This document shows, piece by piece, positions 39,367-48,810 of a DNA stretch of 64,000 nt (positions are counted from its first letter, which is position 1; every line of letters starts with the position of its first letter). Origin of the DNA: Bog-473 sp963850095 (lineage in GTDB: Bacteria > Actinomycetota > Acidimicrobiia > Acidimicrobiales > RAAP-2); NCBI GenBank assembly GCA_963850095.1, contig CAWKJX010000011.1:1-64000 (forward strand), given 5' to 3'. The translations under genes were made by a program, and so were the position numbers. Below the pieces are notes generated by a model that had not been told where the DNA came from, searched no databases, and worked only from the letters and a program-made list of their open reading frames with translations.

Positions 39367-40188
39367 ATGTCGACAACCCAGAACGAAGAGGAGAAGGCCG
39401 CCCCAGCCGGGCTGCTGGCCGGGAAGGTGTGCGTGGTCTCGGGTGTCGGCCCGGGCCTGGGCCGACAGGCGGCGCGGGCGCTGGCGTCGCACGGGGCGGA
39501 CCTGGTCCTGGCGGCGCGGCGTCAATCGAATCTCGATGAGGTCGCCGCCGAGGTGCGGGAGATCGGGTCGCGCGTCGTCGCCGTGTCGACCAACATCACC
39601 GACGCCGATGCCTGCGCCCGTCTGATGGAGATGGGCGCGGAGGAGTTCGGCGGCATTGACGTGCTGGTCAACAACGCGTTCCGCATGGACGTCTTCCAGG
39701 CCTTCGAGGAGGTCGACCTCGCCATGTGGCGCAAAATCATGGACGTCAACCTCTTCGGTTCGCTCCAGATGACGCGTGCCGCCCTCCCCTTCATGCGCCG
39801 GCGGGGCGGCGGCTCCGTGGTGATGGTGGCATCGATGGTGGCGCGTCAGCCACAGCCGCTGCAGGGCGGCTACGCCATTTCGAAGGGCGCTCTGCTCACG
39901 GCTACCCGGGTCTTGGCGTACGAGCTCGGGCCTTCCAACGTTCGCGTCAACGCCGTGGTCCCGGGTTGGATGGCCGGACCTTCCGTCGACATCTACATCG
40001 ATATGGAATCGACCGGCCGCGGTGTGCCCGCTCAAAAGGTGGCGGATGAGCTCAACGCCCGCGTGCCGCTGGGCCATATCCCGAGCGACGAGGAGGTGGC
40101 TGGGTCCATCGTCTACCTGGCCTCGGACTTGTCGTCGGCCATGAGCGGGCAGGCCCTCGACACCAACGGGGGCGAAATCTTCGCCTGA
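39367..40188 (+). CDS. short-chain dehydrogenase/reductase
   Basis: A 273-residue classical SDR. The cofactor motif is VCVVSGVGPGLGRQAARALA (TGxxxGxG variant with Ser-Gly), then DVLVNNAFRMD with the NNA motif. Catalytic Ser-Tyr-Lys lie in VVMVASMVA and GGYAISKGALL. The C-terminal PSNVRVNAVVPGWMAGPSV and DTNGGEIFA are typical. An unbroken reading frame in contrast to its neighbours. The stop overlaps a short hairpin shared with the convergent LCP gene. Close to the CoA-transferase and DapB-like genes, so a role in the same pathway is possible. Confidence 0.92.
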   Translation: MSTTQNEEEKAAPAGLLAGKVCVVSGVGPGLGRQAARALASHGADLVLAARRQSNLDEVAAEVREIGSRVVAVSTNITDADACARLMEMGAEEFGGIDVLVNNAFRMDVFQAFEEVDLAMWRKIMDVNLFGSLQMTRAALPFMRRRGGGSVVMVASMVARQPQPLQGGYAISKGALLTATRVLAYELGPSNVRVNAVVPGWMAGPSVDIYIDMESTGRGVPAQKVADELNARVPLGHIPSDEEVAGSIVYLASDLSSAMSGQALDTNGGEIFA

Positions 40189-40200
40189 ACCTGCTCAGGC
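40183..40200. terminator. short bidirectional hairpin at convergent stops
   Basis: GCCTGA/TCAGGC stem of 6 bp with a 6-base loop. Its two arms contain the TGA of the SDR gene and the TCA (stop on the minus strand) of the LCP gene. Weak, but it is the only structure in the 6-base gap between them. Confidence 0.4.
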
Positions 40201-42277
40201 CCCTTTGCCGCCGCTCGCTGTGCAGGCCCGGGGGTCCCACGGGGCGAGGGCTTCGACCGAGGGCGTGGGCGTTGCGAAGGCGCCATTGCCCGAGTTGCCG
40301 GTATTGCCCGTGCCGCCCGTGCTGCCCGATGTCGTGCTGGTCGTGGTCGTGGTGGTCGTGGTGGCCGAGTGCCCTGACCCTTTGTGGGAGGAGGCGGTCG
40401 TGGTGGTGCTGGGTGCCGGCGGAGGTGGAGGGTTGACGCTGAACTCGGTGCCGGTCACGACGGTGACCTCCGAACCCGGTTTTACCTGCGACGGGTCCTT
40501 GGCCATGATCACGGCACCCGACATGGAATTGGCGACGGCCTGCGCCGCCGCCACCTCGGCGGGCGCCTTGGACGAGTAGTAGACGACGGTTTCGGCCTCC
40601 TGGCCAACGGGGGGGCTGTCGCCGATGGTGCCGATTTTGAAGCCCAGGGTCTGCAGGCTCTGCGCGGTGTCCGCCGCTTGGTTGGACGCGCCGGAGCCGT
40701 TCAGAACCGAGACGGTGACGGAGGACGGCGCCGGAAGCGGCCCGCCCGAATACGTGTCGTCGTTGCTCGAGGTGAGCCCGAGGAACTCGTCTACGGCCTG
40801 GTGGTCCTGCGGCTCGGCCGGGAACTCGATGTCGCCGTAGCTGCCGCCCTGGTAGACGTAGTTGCCGAACTGGTCGACTGCGACGGGCAAGGTGAGCTGT
40901 GGGGACGAGTTCACGTCGACACTGTGATAGTCGAGGACCATCCCGATCATTTCGGTCGCAGAGAAGCCCTGGTCGACGGTGAGCTGCCCCACGACTCCCG
41001 CCACCAGCTGCTGGTCCGTGATGGGGTTGCTGAGCCCCTTTTGTTTCACCGCCGTGGCCAGCACGCGTAGGAACTCGTGGTCTCGGCGGATTCGGGCGAT
41101 ATCACTCTGCGCCTCCTGCGGCCAGTAGTTGGGGTCGTTGGTCGTCACCCCGGGGCCCTTGTACTGGACGTGCCGTGCTCGCACAACCTGCAGGGCCTGG
41201 GTCCCGTTGAGCTCGATGCACCCAGTCGTCTGGATGTTGAGGCCCGAGTAGGCGTCGAAGACCGGCTCCGGGAAGTACATCTTGATGCCGCCCAGAGCGT
41301 TGACGACGTTGATGAAGCTGTCGAAGTTCAGCTCCACGAAGTGCTGGATTGGGATGCCGAAGTCCTCCTCAATGGCGGCGATGAGCTGGTCTGGGCCCTG
41401 GTAGAGCGCGGCGTCGATTTTGTTGGCACCGTCGGAGCGCGCGTTGGGCACGAACAGGTCGCGGGGGACGGAGAGGATCGACAGTGTGTCGTTGGCCGGG
41501 TTGAGGTGGAGGATCATGACGACGTCGCTGTTCACGCCGTTGACACCCTGCGAGCAGATGCCGTAGGCGGGGTTCTGGACCTTCAGCGCACAGCGCGACG
41601 TGGAGCCGATCATGAGGATGTTCTGCGTGCCGGCGTCGGCGCCCTTGCCTGGGGCCGAGGCCAGGTTGCGCAGGTCGATCCGGTGGATCTCATGGTTGAG
41701 GTACCAGGCGTAGCCCGCCGTCCCGGCGATCAGGACCGCCACTACGAGACCGAGGGTGCCCAGGACCCACGCAACGGTCCGTTTCCGCGAGCGCTTCTTA
41801 CCTGCAGCATGAGCGCCCCGCTTCTTGCCCTGCGCGGCTTCGATCTGACGCCCTAGCTCGTGCAGGCCCTTCTCGACCGGGTTCTCGGCCGGGTCGTCCG
41901 CCGAGGCCGCTTCTGTTCCGGCGGGCGCACCGGCTCCGGCGGGCGCGTTGCCTCCGGCGGGCGCACCGGCTCCGGCGGGCGCGTTGCCTCCGGCGGGCGC
42001 ACCGGCTCCGGCGGGCGCGTCCGGCGGGCGCACCGGCTCCGGCGGGCGCGTTGCCTCCGGCGGGCGCACCGGCTCCGGCGGGCGCGTTGCCTCCGGCGGG
42101 CGCACCGGCTCCGGCGGGCGCGTTGCCTCCGGCGGGCGCACCGGCTCCGGCGGGCGCGTTGCCTCCGGCGGGCGCACCGGCTCCGGGCGTGGCGGGCGGA
42201 CTCTCCGCGTCGATTTGGCGTCCGAGCTGGTGTAGGCCCTTTTGGACGGGGTCGTTCTCGGGGTTCGTGGGGCTCAT
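40195..42277 (-). CDS. LytR-CpsA-Psr (LCP) family protein with tandem-repeat N-terminus (one frameshift)
   Basis: About 690 residues, attaching wall polymers to peptidoglycan. From ATG 42277 the N-terminus reads SPTNPENDPVQKGLHQLGRQ, then a cytoplasmic Gly/Ala/Pro tract of 12-residue repeats (APAGAGAPAGGN), then a second HELGRQIEAAQGKKR copy. A transmembrane helix lies in VAWVLGTLGLVVAVLIAGTA. The LCP domain has NILMIGSTSRCAL, DVVMILHLNPANDTLSILSVPRDLFV, NKIDAAL and the Arg-rich RARHVQYKGPG. A LytR C-terminal domain follows (VSVLNGSGASNQAADTAQSL), then a Thr tail. A 5-base shortfall in one repeat near 42020 breaks the frame. Confidence 0.9.
41918..42185 (-). repeat. 36-bp tandem repeat inside the LCP gene
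   Basis: About 7.5 copies of a 36-bp unit built from GGCGGGCGCACCGGCTCC and GGCGGGCGCGTTGCCTCC. It encodes APAGAGAPAGGN. One copy near 42020 lacks TTGCC, shifting the frame by one relative to the rest. Copy number could vary by slippage. Confidence 0.9.
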
Positions 42278-42508
42278 TGTGTCGTGCTGTCTGTGACGAG
42301 CGACCGGGTGGTCTCGGTCGACGCTCGCGCCCCCGTGACGGGTCCGGATCGGGCGGCCGGACCGGTTCGACAGCCTACCGAGGGCGCTCCGGGAATGGCA
42401 GTCAAGCCGTTCCCGGAGACCGCATCGGTGCGACCTGCGGTAGCACCCGGCATTTCTTCCCACGAGGACGTTGCTGTTGCCCCCGGTCTCGCCGGGTCCA
42501 ATGAGAAG

Positions 42509-43028
42509 ATGGAACCGACGCCCATGGTTGCCAGAAGCGCTGGGATCCTCCTCTACCGGCGGTCCGCGCCGAGCGGCGCCCTCGAGGTGCTGCTGGCACA
42601 CCCCGGCGGGCCGTTCTGGGCGCGCCGGGACGCCGCGGGCTTGGTCCGTCCCCAAGGGCGAGTACGAGTCTGGGGAGGACCCCCTGGCCAACGCCTATCG
42701 CGAGTTCCACGAGGAGACCGGCTTCCATCCACCAGCCGGCACGCCTTTGCCGCTCGGGGAGCTGGCCCAGCCCGGCGGCAAACGGGTCATCGTCTGGGCG
42801 CTGGCGGGCGACCTCGACCCCGCCGATGCGACCAGCAACACCTTTGAGATCGAATGGCCCCGGGGTTCGGGCAGGCTGCGGTCCTTTCCCGAGGTGGACC
42901 GGCTGGCGTGGGTTGGGCTGGCCCAGGCTCGCACGATGCTGCTCAAGGGGCAGGTCCCCTTCCTCGACCGGCTCATCGATGCGCTCGAGGGCGGTCCGCC
43001 GTCCGGCGCGGTCGGGCCTCCGGCGTAA
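42509..43028 (+). CDS. NUDIX hydrolase (one frameshift)
   Basis: About 172 residues. N-terminal frame from ATG 42509: VARSAGILLYRRSAPSGALEVLLAHPGGPFWAR. After a frame change near 42645 the NUDIX box follows, GEYESGEDPLANAYREFHEETGF, matching Gx5Ex7REUxEExGU. The C-terminus has KRVIVWALAGDLDP, EIEWPRGSGRLRSFPEVDRL and WVGLAQARTMLLKGQ. This order is characteristic of predicted NTP pyrophosphohydrolases that act on small nucleotides such as Ap4A. Divergent from the LCP gene. Confidence 0.87.
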
Positions 43029-43152
43029 AAAGCGTTTAGCCCGAACCGTCAACGGGCTGCGAGAAAATCCTGCAAGATCCTCAAGGCGGGGCCCCCACGT
43101 GCCGAGGACTCCTACGGCACAGGTGTGCGGTCGGGCGACTCCGAGGAGAAGC

Positions 43153-44688
43153 ATGGCAGCAGGCGATGAACACGTGAGTGTCGGCCTGCATCGCCGCCCG
43201 ATGTTCGTTCGGTTCTCTGCCTTCGTGGCAGTCGCCGTGGCGGCGCAGGCCAGCGGCGCCCTGCCGCCGGGTCCGCACGACCCCGCCTTCTACTGGGCCT
43301 CGACCGGCGTGTTGGCTCTCGTCGTCGCCTCCATGTTCCTCCCCTGGGCGCGGCTGCCGCGCTGGGCCGTCCTCGTTACCACCTTGGCCTACCTGGCCTC
43401 GGTCTGCCTGCTCCTGATTTCCGGTGGCACGAATCCGGGTGTGCCGAGCAGCGCCGGTGGGCTCTCGGCCCTCGTCCTCCTGCCGGTCGTCGGGATCGCT
43501 CTCTCGTATCCCCGCTCGTACGCGGTGGTAGTCGTGGCTGCCGCCATGGTCAGCCTCACCGCGGCCGGCATCGTCGCCCAGAGCGGTGAGGCCACAAACG
43601 TGCGCCGGCTGTTGCTCTGGACTGCCGTGTCGGTGGTCATCACAGCCGCCATTTACGGGTTACGAGGGCGGCTCGAGGGCAAAGTGCGCGATTCGGACGA
43701 CCTGGCCCGGCTCGGTCGGCTCATGAGCGGTGCCACCCAATCCCTCACGTCACGGCGCGATCCGAAGGAGGTGGTCGTCGAGGGGACACAGGTCATGGCG
43801 GACATGGCCGGCAGCGAGTGCAGCCGGTCGGTGTACCTGCGGGTACACGACGACATCGTGGTGCAGGAGGCCGTGGCCGACGATCTGGGATCGACGCCGA
43901 CCAGTTACCCACTTCGGGACAATCCCTACGTGCGTCAGGTGCTGGAGACCAAGCAGCCCCTGCTGGCTGAGATCGACCTCACCCGCATCGGCCCGACCTT
44001 GCGCACCATTGTCATAGAGGCTGGCCTGACCCACGCCGTCTGGATCCCCGTCGTCCCCGAGGGCGAGCTGCACGGCATCATCAGCGTGGCCAGAAGGGGC
44101 ACTCCGATCTCCGAGGATGCCTTCGCCCGCTGTCGCGCTCTGGGCAACGTGGTCGAGCTGGCCCTGGCCAACGCGCTGGTCCACCACGAACTTGAGATCC
44201 AGGCCAATTCGGATGCCCTGACCGGCCTGGCCAACCGCCGCGGTCTGGACCTGTACCTGGAGTCGGACCGTCCACAAGGTGCCACAGCCATCCTTGTCAT
44301 GGACATCGACGGTCTCAAGGCCGTCAATGACACCCACGGCCATGCCGCCGGTGATCGCATGTTGATCGGCGTGGCCCGGGCCGCCTCCGCTGTCCTGCGG
44401 GGCGGTGACCTGCTCGCCCGCACGGGCGGTGACGAGTTCGTGGCTGTGGTCAACAATGCAGACGAACTCGATGCCCATCGGGTAGCCGAGCGCATCACCG
44501 CCGCCGTAGGCCAGGTGCACATCCAGGGAGCACCGGCGGACGTGAGTATCGGCTTCGCCTCGTGCACCGACGGCAAGCTCGACCGGACCCGGCAACTAGC
44601 GGACGAGGCGATGTACCGGGCCAAGGCGGGCCGCCCGTTGCGCCCCCACCGTGACCGCCCAAAGCTCGGGCTGTTGCAAAGGACCTGA
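43153..44688 (+). CDS. membrane-bound diguanylate cyclase (GGDEF with GAF)
   Basis: A 511-residue protein making c-di-GMP. Residues about 17-180 form a membrane region of five or six helices (FVRFSAFVAVAVAAQASGAL, WASTGVLALVVASMFLPWA, ALVLLPVVGIALSY). A GAF-like domain follows (about 195-345), then GGDEF (about 360-495) with intact RTGGDEFVAVV near 424, and DALTGLANRRGLD preceding. There is no EAL domain and no clear RxxD I-site. The start ATG at 43153 has a strong GAGGAG site; the longer upstream frame is not protein-like. A second c-di-GMP enzyme after the one at 12.7 kb. Confidence 0.92.
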   Translation: MAAGDEHVSVGLHRRPMFVRFSAFVAVAVAAQASGALPPGPHDPAFYWASTGVLALVVASMFLPWARLPRWAVLVTTLAYLASVCLLLISGGTNPGVPSSAGGLSALVLLPVVGIALSYPRSYAVVVVAAAMVSLTAAGIVAQSGEATNVRRLLLWTAVSVVITAAIYGLRGRLEGKVRDSDDLARLGRLMSGATQSLTSRRDPKEVVVEGTQVMADMAGSECSRSVYLRVHDDIVVQEAVADDLGSTPTSYPLRDNPYVRQVLETKQPLLAEIDLTRIGPTLRTIVIEAGLTHAVWIPVVPEGELHGIISVARRGTPISEDAFARCRALGNVVELALANALVHHELEIQANSDALTGLANRRGLDLYLESDRPQGATAILVMDIDGLKAVNDTHGHAAGDRMLIGVARAASAVLRGGDLLARTGGDEFVAVVNNADELDAHRVAERITAAVGQVHIQGAPADVSIGFASCTDGKLDRTRQLADEAMYRAKAGRPLRPHRDRPKLGLLQRT

Positions 44689-44849
44689 CCCCGACAATGC
44701 AGGTGCCGGGCAGAGCCCCATTGCTCGGCCCGGAGTGGTAGCGGCAGGAGTTCAGCGGCGCCGTCTCCGGCAACCCGAGCCTGACCACGGCTACTGCCAC
44801 ACCTTGCAGCAAGGCCATCAACGAGGCGATTGGGCCGGCATCGACGATT

Positions 44850-45122
44850 CTCAACGTGGGTACTGGGGTGGGATCCTATGAACCGTCCGGTCGTCCCGTC
44901 GTAGCAGTGGAACCCTCGGGCGTCATGCTTGGCCGGCATCCGGGCCACCGGCGTACGCGGCGCGGCCTAGCATCTCCCGTTCGATGAGGGACCTTCATGT
45001 AGCACTTGCCATTCTTACCGCGCACCACTGGGAAGATCTCGATATCGGGCTGGCAGAGCTGTGACTGATTGTTTCGAAAATGGTCGAACTGCGCTTCGGT
45101 GAGATAGATGGATCCCTGGACC
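44850..45122 (-). pseudogene. probable gene remnant
   Basis: Downstream of the secreted-protein stop, another minus frame reads as protein without Met: VQGSIYLTEAQFDHFRNN, then QPDIEIFPVVRGKNGKCYMK. A neighbouring frame (44870-44948) gives ARGFHCYDGTTGRFIG. These do not form one open frame. Either the secreted protein at 45123-46544 once had a longer C-terminus, or a separate small gene has decayed here. I do not recognise it. Confidence 0.35.
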
Positions 45123-46544
45123 TCAGCCGACCGGGACGGTCTGCAGGTCGTAACCGAGATTCACCGAACTACCACCCGGCACGCTCACGGACTCGTTGTT
45201 GAAGTAGTCGACGTCCAGGGACGTCACATTCAAACCCTGGTTCCAGAGCTGGTCGATTCGCTCTGGTAGCCGGAACGGCGACGACGTTGGGACGATGACG
45301 GTCATTTCGCGATCGGTTGTGCTGCCCGCCGTTCTGCTCTGCTCTTCGGTCACGAAGTTGCCGCCGACCAATGTGTTCGGCAGCTTGTTCGGCTGGGTGA
45401 TGAAGTTGCTCACGTAGGAGGATCCCTCACAGAGTAAGCCGACATCGGCCGCCGGCAAGCTCGAGTTACTGCAACCGTTGTTGGGGGGTTCGTAGATGAA
45501 TCGGTTTGTGTTCGAGTAGTTGTAGTGGCGATACGGGTAGGTGATGGCGCCGTCGTCGGAGTTGTCGGCGATGACGACGGTGCCCAGGTTGATGTTTGCG
45601 CTAGGCACAATCGTGAAAGTCGTGCGGACTCGCCGGTCGGCTGGCCCAAAGGCCCGGTTCGGGTAGTCATCGCTGGTGTCGGTGTAAGTGCGGAAGTAGT
45701 ACGTAAGAGTGAACTGGAGCGTGGCGCTCTGGCCACTACTGTCGGTGATCACCTGGGCGTCGTTCGTCCCCTCCTGGTAGAGGGTGCCGGTGACGGAATA
45801 GGTGTGCTCGCCGGAGCGGTCGATGCCGGTGGTCATGTTCACCTTGACCCCGTTGTTGACATAGCCGCACACATCGGAGTTCTCGATCACGAAGGTTCCC
45901 TGGCCCGGTGTGCAGCTCCCGTCGACGCCTCCGACCGCCAACACGTTCAGGCCCTGACCTGTGGCATAGACGGAGGCGTTGCTGGGGTCTGAGCCAGGCA
46001 GAAGCTCGTTCGGCTCCCATTCGTTGCCGTAGGGCATGTACTGGAACTTCGGCCCGGTCGAAGCGGAGACGATCGGCCAGGCGCCCGAGAGCAAGCCACC
46101 CCGGCGCTCGATGTCGAGCCAGAACACCCCGTATTGGGTGACCACGACTTTGTCACCTGTCTCCATCTCGCCGCTGACGTCGTTGTGGAGAGGGTTCGTC
46201 GTGGCCATACCCCGGTCTGCCCACTGCACCAAGCTGGTCACTTGGCTATTGGAATAGCTGCTCAAGTTGTCCACGCTGACGCTGGCCGCGGCGAGCTGGA
46301 CTGTGAAAGACGATGTGGAAGCGGAGTTGGACAGAGGCGATGTGTCATGGATGGATGGTGTCTGGGCAGAAGCTGGTTCCGAAACAAATCCAGCGGTCAC
46401 GGCGGTTACCGATGCAAGAGCAGCCATCAAGCCCAAGGCGGGCACTGACACGCCAATGCGCGGCCAAAGTCGACCTGTCACCGTTTCGCCCGCCTCCCTC
46501 CAACTCCGGGAGAAGTCTGGCAGAGGACTGCAATCAATGTCCAT
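45123..46544 (-). CDS. large secreted protein of unknown function
   Basis: A 473-residue protein. The N-terminus has a late signal sequence (PALGLMAALASVTAVTAGFV, cleavage near ASA/QTP), preceded by about 30 polar residues; a start at a later codon is possible. The mature part is rich in Ser, Thr, Asn, Tyr and Gly. Segments such as GVFWLDIERRGGLLSGAWPI, YFRTYTDTSDDYPNRAFGPADRRVRTTF and IADNSDDGAITYPYRHYNYS point to a beta-rich secreted fold. Four Cys (SCTPGQG, DVCGYV, GCSNSS, LLCEG) could form two disulfides. It has no recognised enzymatic motif. Confidence 0.75.
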   Translation of the reverse strand: MDIDCSPLPDFSRSWREAGETVTGRLWPRIGVSVPALGLMAALASVTAVTAGFVSEPASAQTPSIHDTSPLSNSASTSSFTVQLAAASVSVDNLSSYSNSQVTSLVQWADRGMATTNPLHNDVSGEMETGDKVVVTQYGVFWLDIERRGGLLSGAWPIVSASTGPKFQYMPYGNEWEPNELLPGSDPSNASVYATGQGLNVLAVGGVDGSCTPGQGTFVIENSDVCGYVNNGVKVNMTTGIDRSGEHTYSVTGTLYQEGTNDAQVITDSSGQSATLQFTLTYYFRTYTDTSDDYPNRAFGPADRRVRTTFTIVPSANINLGTVVIADNSDDGAITYPYRHYNYSNTNRFIYEPPNNGCSNSSLPAADVGLLCEGSSYVSNFITQPNKLPNTLVGGNFVTEEQSRTAGSTTDREMTVIVPTSSPFRLPERIDQLWNQGLNVTSLDVDYFNNESVSVPGGSSVNLGYDLQTVPVG

Positions 46545-46855
46545 CGATTGTTTTGACCTTCGCCATTTTGAGTGGGACCAAAGAGGGTTCTGTTGCTTTG
46601 GCTGAGGTCAGCTGACGCCGGGAGGCCGAGGAAGTCTTCACCGCAAGACAACACGTACACCCGCTAGGCGGCGCTAAGAGCCGCTGAACTCGGGCCTACT
46701 CGAGTATTTTCGGGCCTCGAGCCTGCTATGCGCTCTGTTCATGTTCGTCCGAGCTAAGTCCGGACGCTCGGGGGCCGCATAAGGGGTCGCCCAGAACGCG
46801 GCCGGGAGCGGGTCGTAGTGGTGCAGCCGATGGCACGGGCATCAGCATCACGCAG
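46545..46855. other. intergenic stretch, no gene seen
   Basis: About 310 bases between two minus-strand genes. It should contain the promoter of the secreted-protein gene, but no clear element or hairpin is visible. Confidence 0.45.
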
Positions 46856-47485
46856 TTACGTAAGGAGCTTGCGACGGCCATCTGGAAAGCATCGTTCGGC
46901 ACGAAAGACTGAAGTGAGGTCATCGAACCCGCCGAGCGCGGTTACTTCGGCAGGCTTTCGGTCTGGAAACCGGAATAACGGAACAAATGTCTCCGCGGTC
47001 TTCTGTGGGCCGCGCCGGCGGGCAATTGCGCCTGTGTTTTGGCTCGCGAGCTCAAGCCGCAGCCCTTCCGTTTCCAGGAGCTTGAGCGGTGACAGCCAAA
47101 CCACGTCCTGGGCGCCGTCCATCTGAACGTACTTGTCCAGAAGCTTCTGCATAGATGTTTGGTCCGTGAAGAAGTAGACCCGTTGATTCAATAGGTGAAT
47201 CCAATCACTGACGTCGAGTCCGCTGTCCAGGGCAGATTGCAGGTCCTTACGGGCGAAGAGTGGGCCTTGGTCTCTAAGTGTCACGTCTTGGCCGCGGACG
47301 TGCAGTCGAATGGTCTCTCGACGAGGTTCCGAAAGCAAACGTTGGCGCTCCGCGTCAACGAGATCGGCTTCCAAGATTAACTGCTCGGCTGTCCGGAAGC
47401 CGTGAAGGCTGATCAGCTCCCAGACGCCGGCAGGACCAACATGGCAAATCGTCTTGCAGCGATTGAGAAACTGCTCGGGCGTCAT
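46856..47485 (-). CDS. DUF7002-like protein
   Basis: A 209-residue soluble protein. It starts MTPEQFLNRCKTICHVGPAG, followed by VWELISLHGFRTAEQLI, a charged middle (RRETIRLHVRGQDVTLRDQGPL), WIHLLNQRVYFFTDQTSMQKLLDKYV and a C-terminal LFRFPDRKPAEVTALGGFDDL. The phrase pattern (H-x-G-x-W...IxxHGF..T) resembles DUF7002, whose fold is thought to be ADP-ribosyl-transferase-like. This is from memory of the family pattern, not from a search. Gene is alone, divergent from the next. Confidence 0.6.
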   Translation of the reverse strand: MTPEQFLNRCKTICHVGPAGVWELISLHGFRTAEQLILEADLVDAERQRLLSEPRRETIRLHVRGQDVTLRDQGPLFARKDLQSALDSGLDVSDWIHLLNQRVYFFTDQTSMQKLLDKYVQMDGAQDVVWLSPLKLLETEGLRLELASQNTGAIARRRGPQKTAETFVPLFRFPDRKPAEVTALGGFDDLTSVFRAERCFPDGRRKLLT

Positions 47486-47587
47486 GGCCTGAAGGATCCC
47501 ACAGCTCAGGCGCCCAGATCGCCGGACGGGGTGGATATCTCAGGTCCGACTTCAGGACATGCCCGATATTCTCCAGAGACTCGCAGA

Positions 47588-48019
47588 ATGGAGACAACAA
47601 TGGCCGTGGGATTCATCCGACTCGACCAAACCACCCGCGCGGCCGTGGCATCTGGGCGGCTTGTCCATCTTGCCACCATCAACCCCGACGGCACGCCGCA
47701 GGTGACCTGCATCTACGTCGGTTGGGAGGGGGATGAGATCGTCGCAGGACATCTTGCAGATCACGTCAAGCTTCGGAATGTTCGTCGCGATCCGCGGGTC
47801 ACCCTGTCCGTTGAGTCCGACGTTCCCTTCGAGGGTTTTAGTCCTTACGTCGTCATCAAAGGAATCGCCCGCGTTGAAGAGGGTGGCGCCGTGGCAGTGC
47901 TTCGCCGGATCACCAACGGTCAGTTCCCGCCCCCTGGAGACGACTGGCCCGAGGGATTCGTCCTGCACATATCACCCCAACGTCTTTCAGGCGTCGGGCC
48001 GTGGGGACTGGCCAAGTAG
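47588..48019 (+). CDS. pyridoxamine 5'-phosphate oxidase-like (PPOX/F420-type) protein
   Basis: A 143-residue split-barrel flavin/F420-binding protein. Motifs: GRLVHLATINPDGTPQVTCIYVGWEGDEIVAGHLADHVKLRNVRRDPRVTLSVES (given here as the order LATINPDGTPQVT, then the KLRNVRRDPRVTL helix-strand that contacts the cofactor). C-terminal VVIKGIARVEEG. ATG at 47588 (or 47600). The length and PDGTPQVT..V..KxRN..RDPRV pattern fit PPOX-class F420-dependent oxidoreductases of actinobacteria. Substrate unknown. Confidence 0.87.
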   Translation: METTMAVGFIRLDQTTRAAVASGRLVHLATINPDGTPQVTCIYVGWEGDEIVAGHLADHVKLRNVRRDPRVTLSVESDVPFEGFSPYVVIKGIARVEEGGAVAVLRRITNGQFPPPGDDWPEGFVLHISPQRLSGVGPWGLAK

Positions 48020-48504
48020 GACTCGCTAGAGGTCATCCCGTAGTCCCGCTCGGTGCGAGGGCGCAGCCCGACGGTCCGATAGCAAGTGACATCCGTTGCC
48101 ATTGGACGGTTGCGGTGGTCGCAATCGGGGCGTACATTCCCGCCAAGCAGCAAGCTCGCTATGTGTGATTCAGGCGGCAGTTCCCGACCCTTTTGGTGCG
48201 GCAGTTGGTCCTTTGCGCATAATTGGTACCCAACGGGTGGGTCGGCAGTCCGGCGGGCAGGCCCGAGTGCCTGATGCGCCGTTCCCGCGATGGCGACGGC
48301 CCTCGTTCTGTCGGGTTGTTCTGTACCCGAGCTGGCATCGTTGGGAAATCAGGGGTCCTTCCGCCGACGTCGACTTTGCGTCGTTTGCAGTCGGGGAGGG
48401 AGCCACTCCCGGAACCGGAGCAGGCCGAGCAATCTCAACGGCGATGTCGTAACCTCCCGAAGCTGCCTCAATTGAGGTGGTCGTACCTGATCTGAGGTGT
48501 CAAC
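48020..48504. other. 485-base region without a supported gene
   Basis: No frame has convincing coding character on either strand. It separates two small plus-strand genes and probably contains the promoter for the monooxygenase-like gene. Confidence 0.45.
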
Positions 48505-48810
48505 ATGAGTGTCACAGTCATCGCTCACTTCCCTGTCGCCGACGTCGCCAAAGCCATCGAGGGTCTGCAGGCCAACGCCGCGCTCCTCGAAGAGATCACT
48601 GAGGACACCAGGGGCGCTGGAATTCTTCATCACCGATTCGTCGCTGGCGCCGGCGAGCTCGTCGTCATCGATGAGTGGGAGACCGCAGAGCAGTTCCAGG
48701 GATTCTTCGAGGGGAACCCTAAGGTGGAGCGGGTCACTACTGCGATCGGTGTTACGGGTCCTCCTACGGTCACGGTGTACAACTCGTTCGAGGCTGCCGG
48801 AGCAATTTAG
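48505..48810 (+). CDS. antibiotic biosynthesis monooxygenase-like (dimeric alpha/beta barrel) protein
   Basis: A 101-residue protein. SVTVIAHFPVADVAKAIEG forms the first strand and helix; HHRFVAGAGELVVIDEWETAEQFQGFFEGNP is the typical central block, with the WETAEQFQ.FF signature of ABM/EthD-like dimeric barrels; TVTVYNSFEA ends it. ATG at 48505 follows GAGGTG. Members include quinone-forming monooxygenases, but many have no known activity. Confidence 0.8.
   Translation: MSVTVIAHFPVADVAKAIEGLQANAALLEEITEDTRGAGILHHRFVAGAGELVVIDEWETAEQFQGFFEGNPKVERVTTAIGVTGPPTVTVYNSFEAAGAI

Noticed and set aside
40183..40200. Strong bidirectional terminator at the SDR/LCP stops
   Set aside because: The stem is only 6 bp; it is listed with low confidence and not treated as a finding.
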